Assembly (NCBI RefSeq): GCF_000703005.1
Contig: NZ_JNLH01000001.1
Span: forward strand, 2,287,001 to 2,351,000
From: Pseudobutyrivibrio ruminis HUN009
GTDB lineage: Bacteria > Bacillota > Clostridia > Lachnospirales > Lachnospiraceae
Direction: 5' to 3'
DNA length: 64,000 nt
The notes under the pieces are model-generated. The model did not search any database, was not told the origin of the DNA, and was given only the letters and a program-made list of their open reading frames with translations. The position numbers and the translations under genes were made by a program. Numbering within the stretch: the stretch's first letter is position 1; each line of letters opens with the position of its first letter. Below are positions 27,324 through 34,883 of this stretch, in pieces.

Positions 27324-27992
27324 TTAAACACCTCGTTTATTTGGATCCCAAATGAATTTGTGAAGTTGTAACTGCAATCTTATATCATTTCTTTTGTGGT
27401 CAATCAGATAATCAACCATGTCTGCTGGCTCAATTCGTCCAAACACAGGACTTATCAAGCAAGTACATTTATCGGAAATACGATAATCATCAACAATCTC
27501 ACAAACCTTATCAAGTTCACTTACATCAGAACAAACAAACTTGACTGTGTCCTTTGCTGTAAGAACATCAAAGTTTGAAAGAAGCATTTTATCTTCCATT
27601 CCCGAACCTGCCAACTTGTAATCAAGAGTGAATGCTGGCGGATTATCTATACAAGCAAATGGATGTATATCAACACTTCCATTTGTTTCTATCTCAACAA
27701 AAATATCAGGGTTGGCAGCAAAGGCCTTTAACAAATCAATAACATGTGGCGAAAGAAGTGGCTCACCGCCTGTAAGAGTAACACGCTTCACTCCAGTAGA
27801 GATGACGTAGTCCACAATCTGTGTTTCTGTCATTTCCTCTGCAGGAGCATCTGCTGTACAAGCCCATCTGGTGTCACAATAGCTACAGCTAAGATTGCAG
27901 CCACGAAGCCTGATGAACACTGCAAGCTCACCGGCATGCTGACCTTCACCGTTTATGCTTACGAATTTTTCTACTACATTAAATACCGACAT
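27324..27992 (-). CDS. queE: 7-carboxy-7-deazaguanine synthase (radical SAM)
   Basis: Rearranges carboxytetrahydropterin to carboxydeazaguanine. The 222-residue protein has the cluster motif CNLSCSYCDTRW (Cx3Cx2C), the opening FVSINGEGQHAGELAVFIR, and VTLTGGEPLL. GGAGGA precedes the ATG; eight bases separate it from queD. Confidence 0.95.
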   Translation of the reverse strand: MSVFNVVEKFVSINGEGQHAGELAVFIRLRGCNLSCSYCDTRWACTADAPAEEMTETQIVDYVISTGVKRVTLTGGEPLLSPHVIDLLKAFAANPDIFVEIETNGSVDIHPFACIDNPPAFTLDYKLAGSGMEDKMLLSNFDVLTAKDTVKFVCSDVSELDKVCEIVDDYRISDKCTCLISPVFGRIEPADMVDYLIDHKRNDIRLQLQLHKFIWDPNKRGV

Positions 27993-28000
27993 AACTCCTC

Positions 28001-28420
28001 CTACTTGCTATAGCTTGCGCAGTTGTTTGGAGTTTCATATACAGTCACTTCAGCAACCTCAAAGCCGTATTCCTCAAACTTCTCATAAAAATACTTTGAA
28101 AAGTTTTCTGCTGTAGGTCTGAAAGGAACCACTCTCATAAGGAAGTTTTCCTCATTGAGAGCTGCAACAGTTGTCTCCTTTAGTGATCCTTCTTCATATA
28201 TAAATGTGTGATCAAAGAAATCTGTCTCTTTTTTGAGAGCATTTTTTACATCACCAAAATCTACAACCATGCCGCGCTGCTGACCCTCAGCCTGAAGCTC
28301 GCTAGCCTTTATTTTTAGAATCACTCTCCAGCGATGACCATGAAGATTAGAACACTTGCCTTCGTAGCCGGCCAAAAAATGAGCGCCGTCGAATGATGCT
28401 TCTGCAGTTAAATAATACAT
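28001..28420 (-). CDS. queD: 6-carboxytetrahydropterin synthase
   Basis: Converts dihydroneopterin triphosphate to carboxytetrahydropterin. The 139-residue protein keeps the zinc histidines in FDGAHFL and NLHGHRW, plus DFGDVKNAL and the C-terminal VTVYETPNNCASY. The start at 28418-28420 has GGAGGAAA directly upstream; a longer in-frame reading to 28483 runs through the leader terminator and is not real. First gene of the operon. Confidence 0.95.
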   Translation of the reverse strand: MYYLTAEASFDGAHFLAGYEGKCSNLHGHRWRVILKIKASELQAEGQQRGMVVDFGDVKNALKKETDFFDHTFIYEEGSLKETTVAALNEENFLMRVVPFRPTAENFSKYFYEKFEEYGFEVAEVTVYETPNNCASYSK

Positions 28421-28452
28421 TGATTTCCTCCGGAAACAGGACCTGATTTTCT

Positions 28453-28488
28453 CAAAAAGAAAAGGCTGTAGATGCGCACCCACAGCCT
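28453..28488 (-). terminator. Riboswitch-controlled intrinsic terminator before queD
   Basis: AGGCTGT/ACAGCCT stem followed by TTTTCTTTTT, between the preQ1 aptamer and queD. This is the expression platform of a transcriptional off-switch. Confidence 0.85.
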
Positions 28489-28510
28489 AATTGATTTCAT
28501 AAAGAAAAAA

Positions 28511-28557
28511 TTAGTCCTGGTTTTGTTTAGGGACAGGATGGTACAAACGAACTGTCC
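28511..28557 (-). promoter_or_regulatory. preQ1-I riboswitch aptamer
   Basis: Stem GGACAG/CTGTCC encloses the loop TTCGTTTGTACCATC, and the A-rich tail CTAAACAAAACCAGGACTAA follows. The tail CAGG can pair with CCTG at the end of the loop, giving the H-type pseudoknot of class I preQ1 aptamers. A promoter lies 24 bases upstream, a terminator and five queuosine genes downstream. Confidence 0.9.
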
Positions 28558-28580
28558 TATTTAATTTTTAAAGCCTCTGT

Positions 28581-28609
28581 ATGATAAACCCATACTTGAA
28601 AAAATGCAA
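28581..28609 (-). promoter_or_regulatory. Sigma-A promoter of the que operon
   Basis: TTGCAT, 17 bases, TATCAT, just behind the end of the SDR gene. Confidence 0.8.
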
Positions 28610-28613
28610 CCCT

Positions 28614-29372
28614 TTAGCCAAGTTTCTTTTTCTGCTGATGGCCTGTAAGCTTAACAAGGATTGGAATTGGAAGCAAATGCTGGAAAGCCATGGCAAGTCT
28701 CATGCCAAAGCCTGGCACGATAATTGTTTTACCTCTATCCATTCCCTTAAGTGCTTCAGCCACACATTTTTCAGGGCTGATTCCCTTCAATGCAAAAACT
28801 ACATCTGCTCTGTCATTGAACTCAGTATCTACTGGCCCTGGGCAAAGAGCCGAAACCTTTACCTTTGAGCCTTTTTCCTTGAGCTCTACTGCAACAGCGC
28901 GAGTAAGACTTGTGACATATGCCTTGCTTGCGTAGTAGCCAGCCATGTATGGACCTCCTGGAAGGAGCCCCGCTGATGAAGCTACATTTAAAATCTGACC
29001 AGCACCATCTGCATCCATCTTTTGAAGAATTCCCTTAAAAAGAATGTGCATTGCAACATCATTGACCTTTATCATAGAAACTTCTCTATCAATATCTGTT
29101 TCAAGGAATGAGCCTGCCACGCCAAAGCCTGCATTATTGATAAATACATCAATACGCTCCTCCTTAAGCTTATCAAGAAGGGCGAAGCATTCCTTTTTCT
29201 TGCTAAGGTCGCCAGAGATTATTTCCACAGGAACATTTACCTGCTCTGCTAGTTCATTAAGTCGCTCTACTCTTCGTCCTGTGACAATCAATCTGTAGCC
29301 CCTGTCTGCAAGTCGCTTTGCAAACTCAAGGCCGATTCCCGATGTTGCTCCTGTAATAAGTGCTGTTTTCAT
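28614..29372 (-). CDS. Short-chain dehydrogenase/reductase
   Basis: A 252-residue NAD(P)-dependent oxidoreductase: TGATSGIG cofactor loop, NNAGFG, catalytic Ser region SSAGLLPGG and YYASK. The nearest type is the DltE/YqjQ-like SDR group; the substrate is unknown. The C-terminus is hydrophobic and basic. It lies 11 bases behind the GH5 gene, likely one transcript. Confidence 0.9.
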   Translation of the reverse strand: MKTALITGATSGIGLEFAKRLADRGYRLIVTGRRVERLNELAEQVNVPVEIISGDLSKKKECFALLDKLKEERIDVFINNAGFGVAGSFLETDIDREVSMIKVNDVAMHILFKGILQKMDADGAGQILNVASSAGLLPGGPYMAGYYASKAYVTSLTRAVAVELKEKGSKVKVSALCPGPVDTEFNDRADVVFALKGISPEKCVAEALKGMDRGKTIIVPGFGMRLAMAFQHLLPIPILVKLTGHQQKKKLG

Positions 29373-29383
29373 TGAGCCTCCTA

Positions 29384-30412
29384 TTAAATCATTTTCAAAA
29401 TATCGTCTCTAACGGAAGCCATGTGTTCATCTTCGATACCAAAATCCATCTGTCTGAAACTCCATGCTGCACGGCCGATGCCATACTCATCGAAGCACTT
29501 GCAAATCATTTCGTACCATTTCTTACTATCCTCTGGAGATGCAAGATTGATTACGCCAAACTCTCCACAATAAAGAGCCACGTTTCTTTCATCTGCCACA
29601 CGAACGGCTTCCTTCACTAAGTCTCTAAAGAACTCTATTCCAATTTTATCATTCTCGTTGTAAGAATCAAAGTTAATAGTGAAGCCTTCAAGATTGTTTC
29701 GAGTATTCTGCTTGTACTCCTTGTATGTAACATCAAATGGCATTCTGAAATCATTGTCCATTGTTGGAATCCAATGTGCTCCCTGATGTGTGAATATCAG
29801 TGGCTCATAGCAATGGAAATTGTATACAATGTTTTCATCATAAGGTGGCGCAATGTCCTTAAGGGATTCGATTGCGTTGTTGTAATATCCGCCGATGAGA
29901 ATCTTGATGTCTGGAGCATACTTTCTGATACGCTCTACACATGTACGTGAAATTCTATTCCATGTATCACAGTATTCTTTTTCAGTAACTTCGTTAAGAA
30001 GCTCAAAGCTGAGGCGGTCAGAATATTTGCCAAATCTCTTTGCAAACTCTTCCCAAAGAAGATAGAAACGCTCCTGATAATCCTCGTTTTCAAAGAAGCC
30101 TGTCTCTGCCTCACCTGCATCAAAGCTGAAGCCTGCTGTTTTGTGCAAATCAAGAACCATATTCAGGCCATTTTTGCCAGCCCAGTCGATTGCATTTTGG
30201 ATGTACTGGAAGCCCTCTTCCTTATAGTCTCCTGCGCCACGTTCTACAAGCTCGTAATCCACAGGAACTCTGAAATGGTCCATGCCCCATTTCTTGATTG
30301 TTTCGATATCTGATTCGTGAATAAATGAATCATAGTGCTCCTTTGTGTGAACGCACTGAGACAGCCAACCTCCCAAGTTAATTCCATGGATGTAACCATC
30401 AAATTTTCTCAT
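29384..30412 (-). CDS. Cytoplasmic glycoside hydrolase family 5 enzyme
   Basis: A 342-residue TIM-barrel glycosidase without a signal peptide. The acid/base glutamate is in FELLNEV and the nucleophile in YCGEFGVI, both in the right order; HFRVPVDYE and WSFRQMDFG frame the barrel. No carbohydrate-binding module. It probably cleaves imported beta-glucan or mannan oligosaccharides; the exact substrate is not readable. AAGGAG precedes the start. Confidence 0.9.
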   Translation of the reverse strand: MRKFDGYIHGINLGGWLSQCVHTKEHYDSFIHESDIETIKKWGMDHFRVPVDYELVERGAGDYKEEGFQYIQNAIDWAGKNGLNMVLDLHKTAGFSFDAGEAETGFFENEDYQERFYLLWEEFAKRFGKYSDRLSFELLNEVTEKEYCDTWNRISRTCVERIRKYAPDIKILIGGYYNNAIESLKDIAPPYDENIVYNFHCYEPLIFTHQGAHWIPTMDNDFRMPFDVTYKEYKQNTRNNLEGFTINFDSYNENDKIGIEFFRDLVKEAVRVADERNVALYCGEFGVINLASPEDSKKWYEMICKCFDEYGIGRAAWSFRQMDFGIEDEHMASVRDDILKMI

Positions 30413-30449
30413 AATATCCTTCTCCTTAATATGTTATTAAACTAGTTAT

Positions 30450-30484
30450 ATTCTAATAAATGGTGAGATTTTCGTAAACGTTTA
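30450..30484 (-). promoter_or_regulatory. GH5 promoter with LacI-type operator
   Basis: TTTACG, 17 bases, TAGAAT on the minus strand. The -35 box overlaps the palindrome TAAACGTTTA (30475-30484), a typical LacI-family half-site pair with central CG, suggesting sugar-responsive repression. The regulator is not in the window. Confidence 0.6.
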
Positions 30485-30534
30485 AGTAGTTGAAAAAGGA
30501 ATATTTTTAGATTGATAAAAATTTTAAATTATTA

Positions 30535-30563
30535 CTGACGCAACATACAAAGAGTGATACAAT
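30535..30563 (+). promoter_or_regulatory. Promoter of the SHOCT membrane-protein gene
   Basis: CTGACG, 17 bases, TACAAT, about 35 bases before the start codon. Confidence 0.65.
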
Positions 30564-30597
30564 AATTGACAGATATTTTAAATTAGGGAGGAAAGAT

Positions 30598-31005
30598 ATG
30601 AGTAATTTTTCAGCAGCAGAAGAAATCCAAAAGTATAAGGATTTGCTTGACCAGGGAGTTATCACAGAGGAAGAATTCCAGCAGAAAAAAGCTGATTTGC
30701 TTAATGCAACACCTATCACAACAAGCTCATCAGCTAGCATGAGCGCACACACAACAGGTATTGTTGCATATCTTACATGGATTGGATTCTTAATCGCAGT
30801 TCTTGTAGGTGATCGTGAGGGAGCTAAGTTCCACATCAATCAAGCTCTTGTAATCAACCTCTTCTTCTTCGCATGTGCTATTCCAGTACTTGGATGGGTT
30901 TGGTGGATTGTTATGGTTGTTCTTTGGATTATGGCATTAGTTGGTGCTTGCAATGACGAAGAAAAACCAGTTCCTATTCTTGGTGGAATTAAGATTCTTA
31001 ACTAA
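30598..31005 (+). CDS. SHOCT-domain membrane protein
   Basis: A 135-residue protein. Residues 7-38 form a SHOCT-like helix pair (EIQKYKDLLDQGVITEEEFQ); two or three membrane segments follow (about 52-70, 80-98, 100-117), similar to the DUF4870 layout. AGGGAGG precedes the ATG. Function unknown. Own promoter and a strong terminator make it a single-gene unit. Confidence 0.85.
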   Translation: MSNFSAAEEIQKYKDLLDQGVITEEEFQQKKADLLNATPITTSSSASMSAHTTGIVAYLTWIGFLIAVLVGDREGAKFHINQALVINLFFFACAIPVLGWVWWIVMVVLWIMALVGACNDEEKPVPILGGIKILN

Positions 31006-31011
31006 AACAAA

Positions 31012-31041
31012 AAGGGTACGTACATTAAAGTACGTACCCTT
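31012..31041. terminator. Bidirectional terminator
   Basis: A perfect 12-bp stem AAGGGTACGTAC/GTACGTACCCTT with T-rich flanks on both strands, between the convergent SHOCT and lipoprotein genes. Confidence 0.9.
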
Positions 31042-31053
31042 AATTTTTATCAT

Positions 31054-32166
31054 TTATAAATCTGATAAAGCCTTAAACTCAAGGTCTGTGTAATCCTCTG
31101 ATGCAGCTTCTCTATCATTGAATTCATCCTCGGTAACATTTTCCCATTCATCTTCTGTATAACTTATAAACCAAGGCTGATCTTCATTTGTATAAGCATC
31201 GATTTTGGTTCCCCATTGATACATCAGTTCAGAAGAGTTTGGCTCCATGCAATATACAAGCTTTCCATTTTCAAGTGCACCGCTTGAATACTCATTCACA
31301 ATCATACCTTCACTGTAAACATAGAATCGATTGCGGGCTGTTCCAGTAGCCACATGAGCAGGTGCTCCATCCACCATTGTGTAGATATCGTAGATTGAAC
31401 CTCTAAGCTCGTCATCAACAAGTGTTCCAACGAACAATTCGTCCACACCATCTTTATCAGTATCATAGTAAGCAATTCCGATACCTGATGCACCATCAGT
31501 CAGCGAAATGCTATAGAATTCTGGGCTCATATTGTTATCTTCGAATTTCGATGCATCCCATCCCTCATCAAGAGCTGTCTGGTATTTTGCAACTACATCG
31601 CCATAAAGATCTTCACCCTTTGTGCCGGCTAAGTATTCAAAAGTTGCACCATTGACGCCTGTCATGTTAGCAACAACATCCTCTGCTGTATTGTATAGCT
31701 TTTCGAAGTCCTCTGGCATCTCAGTGTACTTTTCAAAGTCCCACTGAACTTCAGTTGCATATCCTAATACAACCTCGTATTGCTTTCCATCTGCATCAGT
31801 AAGTTCACCCTTTTTCATGTAGGGACCACCGTAGAACTCTGGTGGCATCTCTCTAGCCCATATCGTATATGCCATACCATTAAAGCCAGCATCTTTTGAT
31901 TCTTTGTGGTAAAGAGTAATCTGCTGATCTTCAACTTCTGACTCATATACGCCTTCAAGCTCAGCAGGCATTGTAATTGAAAACAGTGAACTTGAAAGAA
32001 CCTCTCCTGTTTCAGCCACTGCGGCATCATCCTCTGTTGTTTGTGTCTCTGCTGATTCCACCTCCCCTGCAGTTTCAGTATCAACACTATTATCAGTATT
32101 GTTTGCTCCACAAGCTGAAAGTAATAACATCGAACAAGTCAGTATAGTAAATACCTTATTTTTCAT
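31054..32166 (-). CDS. Lipoprotein, function unknown
   Basis: A 370-residue secreted protein. The signal MKNKVFTILTCSMLLLSAC ends in a clear lipobox (LSAC), followed by a Thr/Glu-rich linker (about residues 25-60) and an extracellular domain rich in acidic and aromatic residues, with a DTDKDGVDELFVG stretch resembling a calcium-binding loop of FG-GAP/VCBS type. The upstream ATG at 32181 is part of the ribosome site (GAGGAGA). Confidence 0.8.
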   Translation of the reverse strand: MKNKVFTILTCSMLLLSACGANNTDNSVDTETAGEVESAETQTTEDDAAVAETGEVLSSSLFSITMPAELEGVYESEVEDQQITLYHKESKDAGFNGMAYTIWAREMPPEFYGGPYMKKGELTDADGKQYEVVLGYATEVQWDFEKYTEMPEDFEKLYNTAEDVVANMTGVNGATFEYLAGTKGEDLYGDVVAKYQTALDEGWDASKFEDNNMSPEFYSISLTDGASGIGIAYYDTDKDGVDELFVGTLVDDELRGSIYDIYTMVDGAPAHVATGTARNRFYVYSEGMIVNEYSSGALENGKLVYCMEPNSSELMYQWGTKIDAYTNEDQPWFISYTEDEWENVTEDEFNDREAASEDYTDLEFKALSDL

Positions 32167-32325
32167 ATTATTTCTCCTCATTTATTTAGCATTGTGTACA
32201 TCATTTATAACATAATAGCACAACAAAAATCTCATGCTAGGGGTATAAGTAAAAGTTCACTATTATTTCATAGATTTTTGTTTTTCTGATAGTTTGCGTA
32301 TATGGGCTAATGCATTTACGATATG

Positions 32326-33276
32326 TTAGAAACCTTCGTGAGCATACTTTTCTAGCAAATCTCTAATCTGATTGTTTGTGCTTTCAATTTCAGATGTTTC
32401 TGTTGGCAACACTCTAATCCAAAGGTCTATATCAGCATACTTATTTCCTCGTCGATTCCTCTGAACACTGTCTGCCACAATCATTTTCACCTGTGCTTTC
32501 TTCTGCTCAAAAAGCGGGATAACTACATAGTAAAGCCTGTCATCTTTGAAGCTAAGATATCCAACTATCTCTCCTGCTTTATTTCTTAGATACAATCTGT
32601 GGTTTGAAACCCCTGCAGGATAAAGCACGCTGCCTACCTTTGGCGTGGTGACTCCAGATTCCAGCTCTATCATGGCATTTACTTTATATGAATCTGCATC
32701 CACAAGTGCCAGTTCATTCAAAGTCAACGTGCTATCTATAAACTGGCCTGTCAGCAAGTAAGCGAGATCCGCCAGGTATTTTTGTTTTATTATCTCTGGC
32801 AATTCAAAGAACAAGGATGGTCTGGCATTATCAAGTAGCTCCTTGCTTGTTTCATAAAGGCTTTTCAAAAACATGGAAAACTCTTCGTCCTTTGTCCATA
32901 TGTATTTGCCTCTGGCAATCTCGATAGTGCCTAAGTTATTCCCTTCGAAATCCTCCACCTCATGTAGTATGGGCCTAGCACAGAAGGCATTCTTGTTTTC
33001 CTTTGCGGACCAAGGCCTGTGCTGTGGGCGAGATGTTCTTTTCGTGGCGCTGCGATTCGATTTGTTGCTTTGTTTTCCAGAATTGGTTGCGCTGTCGGCA
33101 TAATCCTTCATAATCAGCTCATAGGCTGTGTTTATTTTCGCCGCCAGCTTACTATCATCAGAATCGCTATTATCCGGATGATGCTCATGCATCAGCTTTC
33201 TATATTTCTTTTTTATTTCGCGCTTATCCTCGCTGCCATCCAGCCCCAGGATTTTACGCGCTTGGCTTTTGTTCAT
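32326..33276 (-). CDS. J-domain protein
   Basis: A 316-residue protein. The N-terminal J domain (about residues 1-60) has REIKKKYRKLMHEHHPDNSD with intact HPD, so it should stimulate an Hsp70 (DnaK). A Ser/Lys/Arg-rich linker (65-95) and a unique beta-rich C-terminal domain follow; there is no zinc finger, so it is not DnaJ itself. Start at 33274-33276 with AGGAGC upstream. Confidence 0.82.
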   Translation of the reverse strand: MNKSQARKILGLDGSEDKREIKKKYRKLMHEHHPDNSDSDDSKLAAKINTAYELIMKDYADSATNSGKQSNKSNRSATKRTSRPQHRPWSAKENKNAFCARPILHEVEDFEGNNLGTIEIARGKYIWTKDEEFSMFLKSLYETSKELLDNARPSLFFELPEIIKQKYLADLAYLLTGQFIDSTLTLNELALVDADSYKVNAMIELESGVTTPKVGSVLYPAGVSNHRLYLRNKAGEIVGYLSFKDDRLYYVVIPLFEQKKAQVKMIVADSVQRNRRGNKYADIDLWIRVLPTETSEIESTNNQIRDLLEKYAHEGF

Positions 33277-33624
33277 TTGTTGCTCCTGTTGTTCCGTAAT
33301 ATATTGAACCAATTATAAAAGATATTCTAATTCATTACTTTATAAATGAACATCTTTTGTTTCAACCTGCTAGACACATCATATCTGCCAAGTTATTTCA
33401 GTCAAGGGCAAGCCTTTGGAGCTTCGCTCCCTTGACTTCATAACTTTTGGCAGATACATGTTAGTCAAGCAGGCTTGAAACTGGAATTGTGGCGAAGCCA
33501 CTGTTCTACTTAACCGAGCTGAGACACGCGGATTTGTTCTTTCAGTATTTTCGCGTGTCACTTTTGTAGGCCTCAGACACGCGAATTAGCTTTAACTGCA
33601 CTAGTCAAGCAAAAGTAGACAGGT

Positions 33625-34500
33625 TTACGTGTTTTTACACATAGTTTCTCCACTGTAATACTCTCGATACTGTTTTGGAGTCAGATAACTCAGAGAGTAG
33701 GCAGGGCGTTCTTCATTGAAGAACACTATGTAGCTGGCAATGTCTTTTTCAATAGTGGCATTGCTTGTTATATGTAGATCACTAAATATCTCTGCCTTAA
33801 TCCAACCATTAATCGCTTCCATAGCAGCATTATCAGTAGGAGTTCCCGCACGGGACATAGAGTGAATTATGTTATAAAGTGGCAGTATTTCATTAAAGTT
33901 TTTAGATGCATAAACGGACCCTTGGTCGGTATGCAGAATCATCTGAAGGTCAGGGTATTGAGATTTGATATTTATAAGCTCATTAAGGCCGCTGATATAC
34001 GTTCGTCTATCTCCACGCTTTGATGACAATGAATAAGTAAGAATCTCATTGTTCCATAAATCCATATAAAGTGTTAGCTCATAGTAAACTCCACCAAGAC
34101 AGAATGCGGTCATATCGCTTACAACACATTCCATTGGACCATTGATATTCATGCCACTTAATAAAAGATTTGGAAATACTTTGTATGGATCTCCTGGCTT
34201 TTTGTATCTATAATGCTTTGCAATACTTGTTATCCCAGCCGCTTTACATATCCTGTGAGCGCGTTGATCAGACATAATGAGACCTGTATCAAGTCTTATT
34301 TTTGCATTAAGCCAACGGTATCCGTGAGATGGATACTTAGCATGATATTCTTTGAACACAAGCATGTCACTGACAAATGATTTCATTTTGTCAGAAGGAT
34401 GCTCAAGGCGCTTTTTCCACTTGTAAAAGCCACTACGGTTAACATCAAGTACCTTACATAAATGTTTTACAGGGAACTTGCCAGACAGTTCAAAAATTAT
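33625..34500 (-). CDS. IS3-family transposase OrfB (made by -1 frameshift from OrfA)
   Basis: The DDE integrase core: first Asp in CVVSDMTAF, second in LHTDQGSVYAS, Glu in NAAMEAINGW, followed by the usual RPAYSLSYLTP C-terminus. The frame is open upstream of the first ATG (34386) through HTH_21-type residues (KHLCKVLDVNRSGFYKWKK) to the OrfA overlap, which shows that it is translated as an OrfAB fusion. Intact, so probably active. Confidence 0.9.
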   Translation of the reverse strand: MIFELSGKFPVKHLCKVLDVNRSGFYKWKKRLEHPSDKMKSFVSDMLVFKEYHAKYPSHGYRWLNAKIRLDTGLIMSDQRAHRICKAAGITSIAKHYRYKKPGDPYKVFPNLLLSGMNINGPMECVVSDMTAFCLGGVYYELTLYMDLWNNEILTYSLSSKRGDRRTYISGLNELINIKSQYPDLQMILHTDQGSVYASKNFNEILPLYNIIHSMSRAGTPTDNAAMEAINGWIKAEIFSDLHITSNATIEKDIASYIVFFNEERPAYSLSYLTPKQYREYYSGETMCKNT

Positions 34501-34883
34501 TTCGTATTCTTGTTGTTTAAAGAAATGAACTCCTTGTCTACACCAACTCCTTTCACTTCGTATCCTTTTTTTGCTCGCAGTTCATTTGCTTTGGCTTTGA
34601 TAAGTTCATCAATAAGTTCTTCTTTAGACATTGCCATATATGCATCAATATCAGCCTCTTTGGAAGAAAGCTCAGTTATATTGCTGCATTTAGATTTTTT
34701 TCCATTGATTGTTGTAGATGTAGGAACCCCAATGGATTCTTTATAAGCTCTGATGCTTGTATCCAGAAAAGTTCCTTTACAACCATATTTTTCCATTGCC
34801 TCCGCTCTGGTTAATTCATGGTTATAAATCTGGCGTCCTATGTCTAATTTTTGTTCTTTAGAGTATCGCATATAGCACCTCAC
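34497..34883 (-). CDS. IS3-family OrfA (helix-turn-helix protein)
   Basis: Up to 128 residues; MRYSKEQKLDIGRQIYN is a likelier start than the first Met. An N-terminal HTH (about residues 10-50) is followed by a leucine-zipper-like segment MSKEELIDELIKAKANELRA. Near its end the heptamer T TTA AAC (34515-34521) offers a canonical -1 slip into OrfB. Confidence 0.88.
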   Translation of the reverse strand: MRCYMRYSKEQKLDIGRQIYNHELTRAEAMEKYGCKGTFLDTSIRAYKESIGVPTSTTINGKKSKCSNITELSSKEADIDAYMAMSKEELIDELIKAKANELRAKKGYEVKGVGVDKEFISLNNKNTK

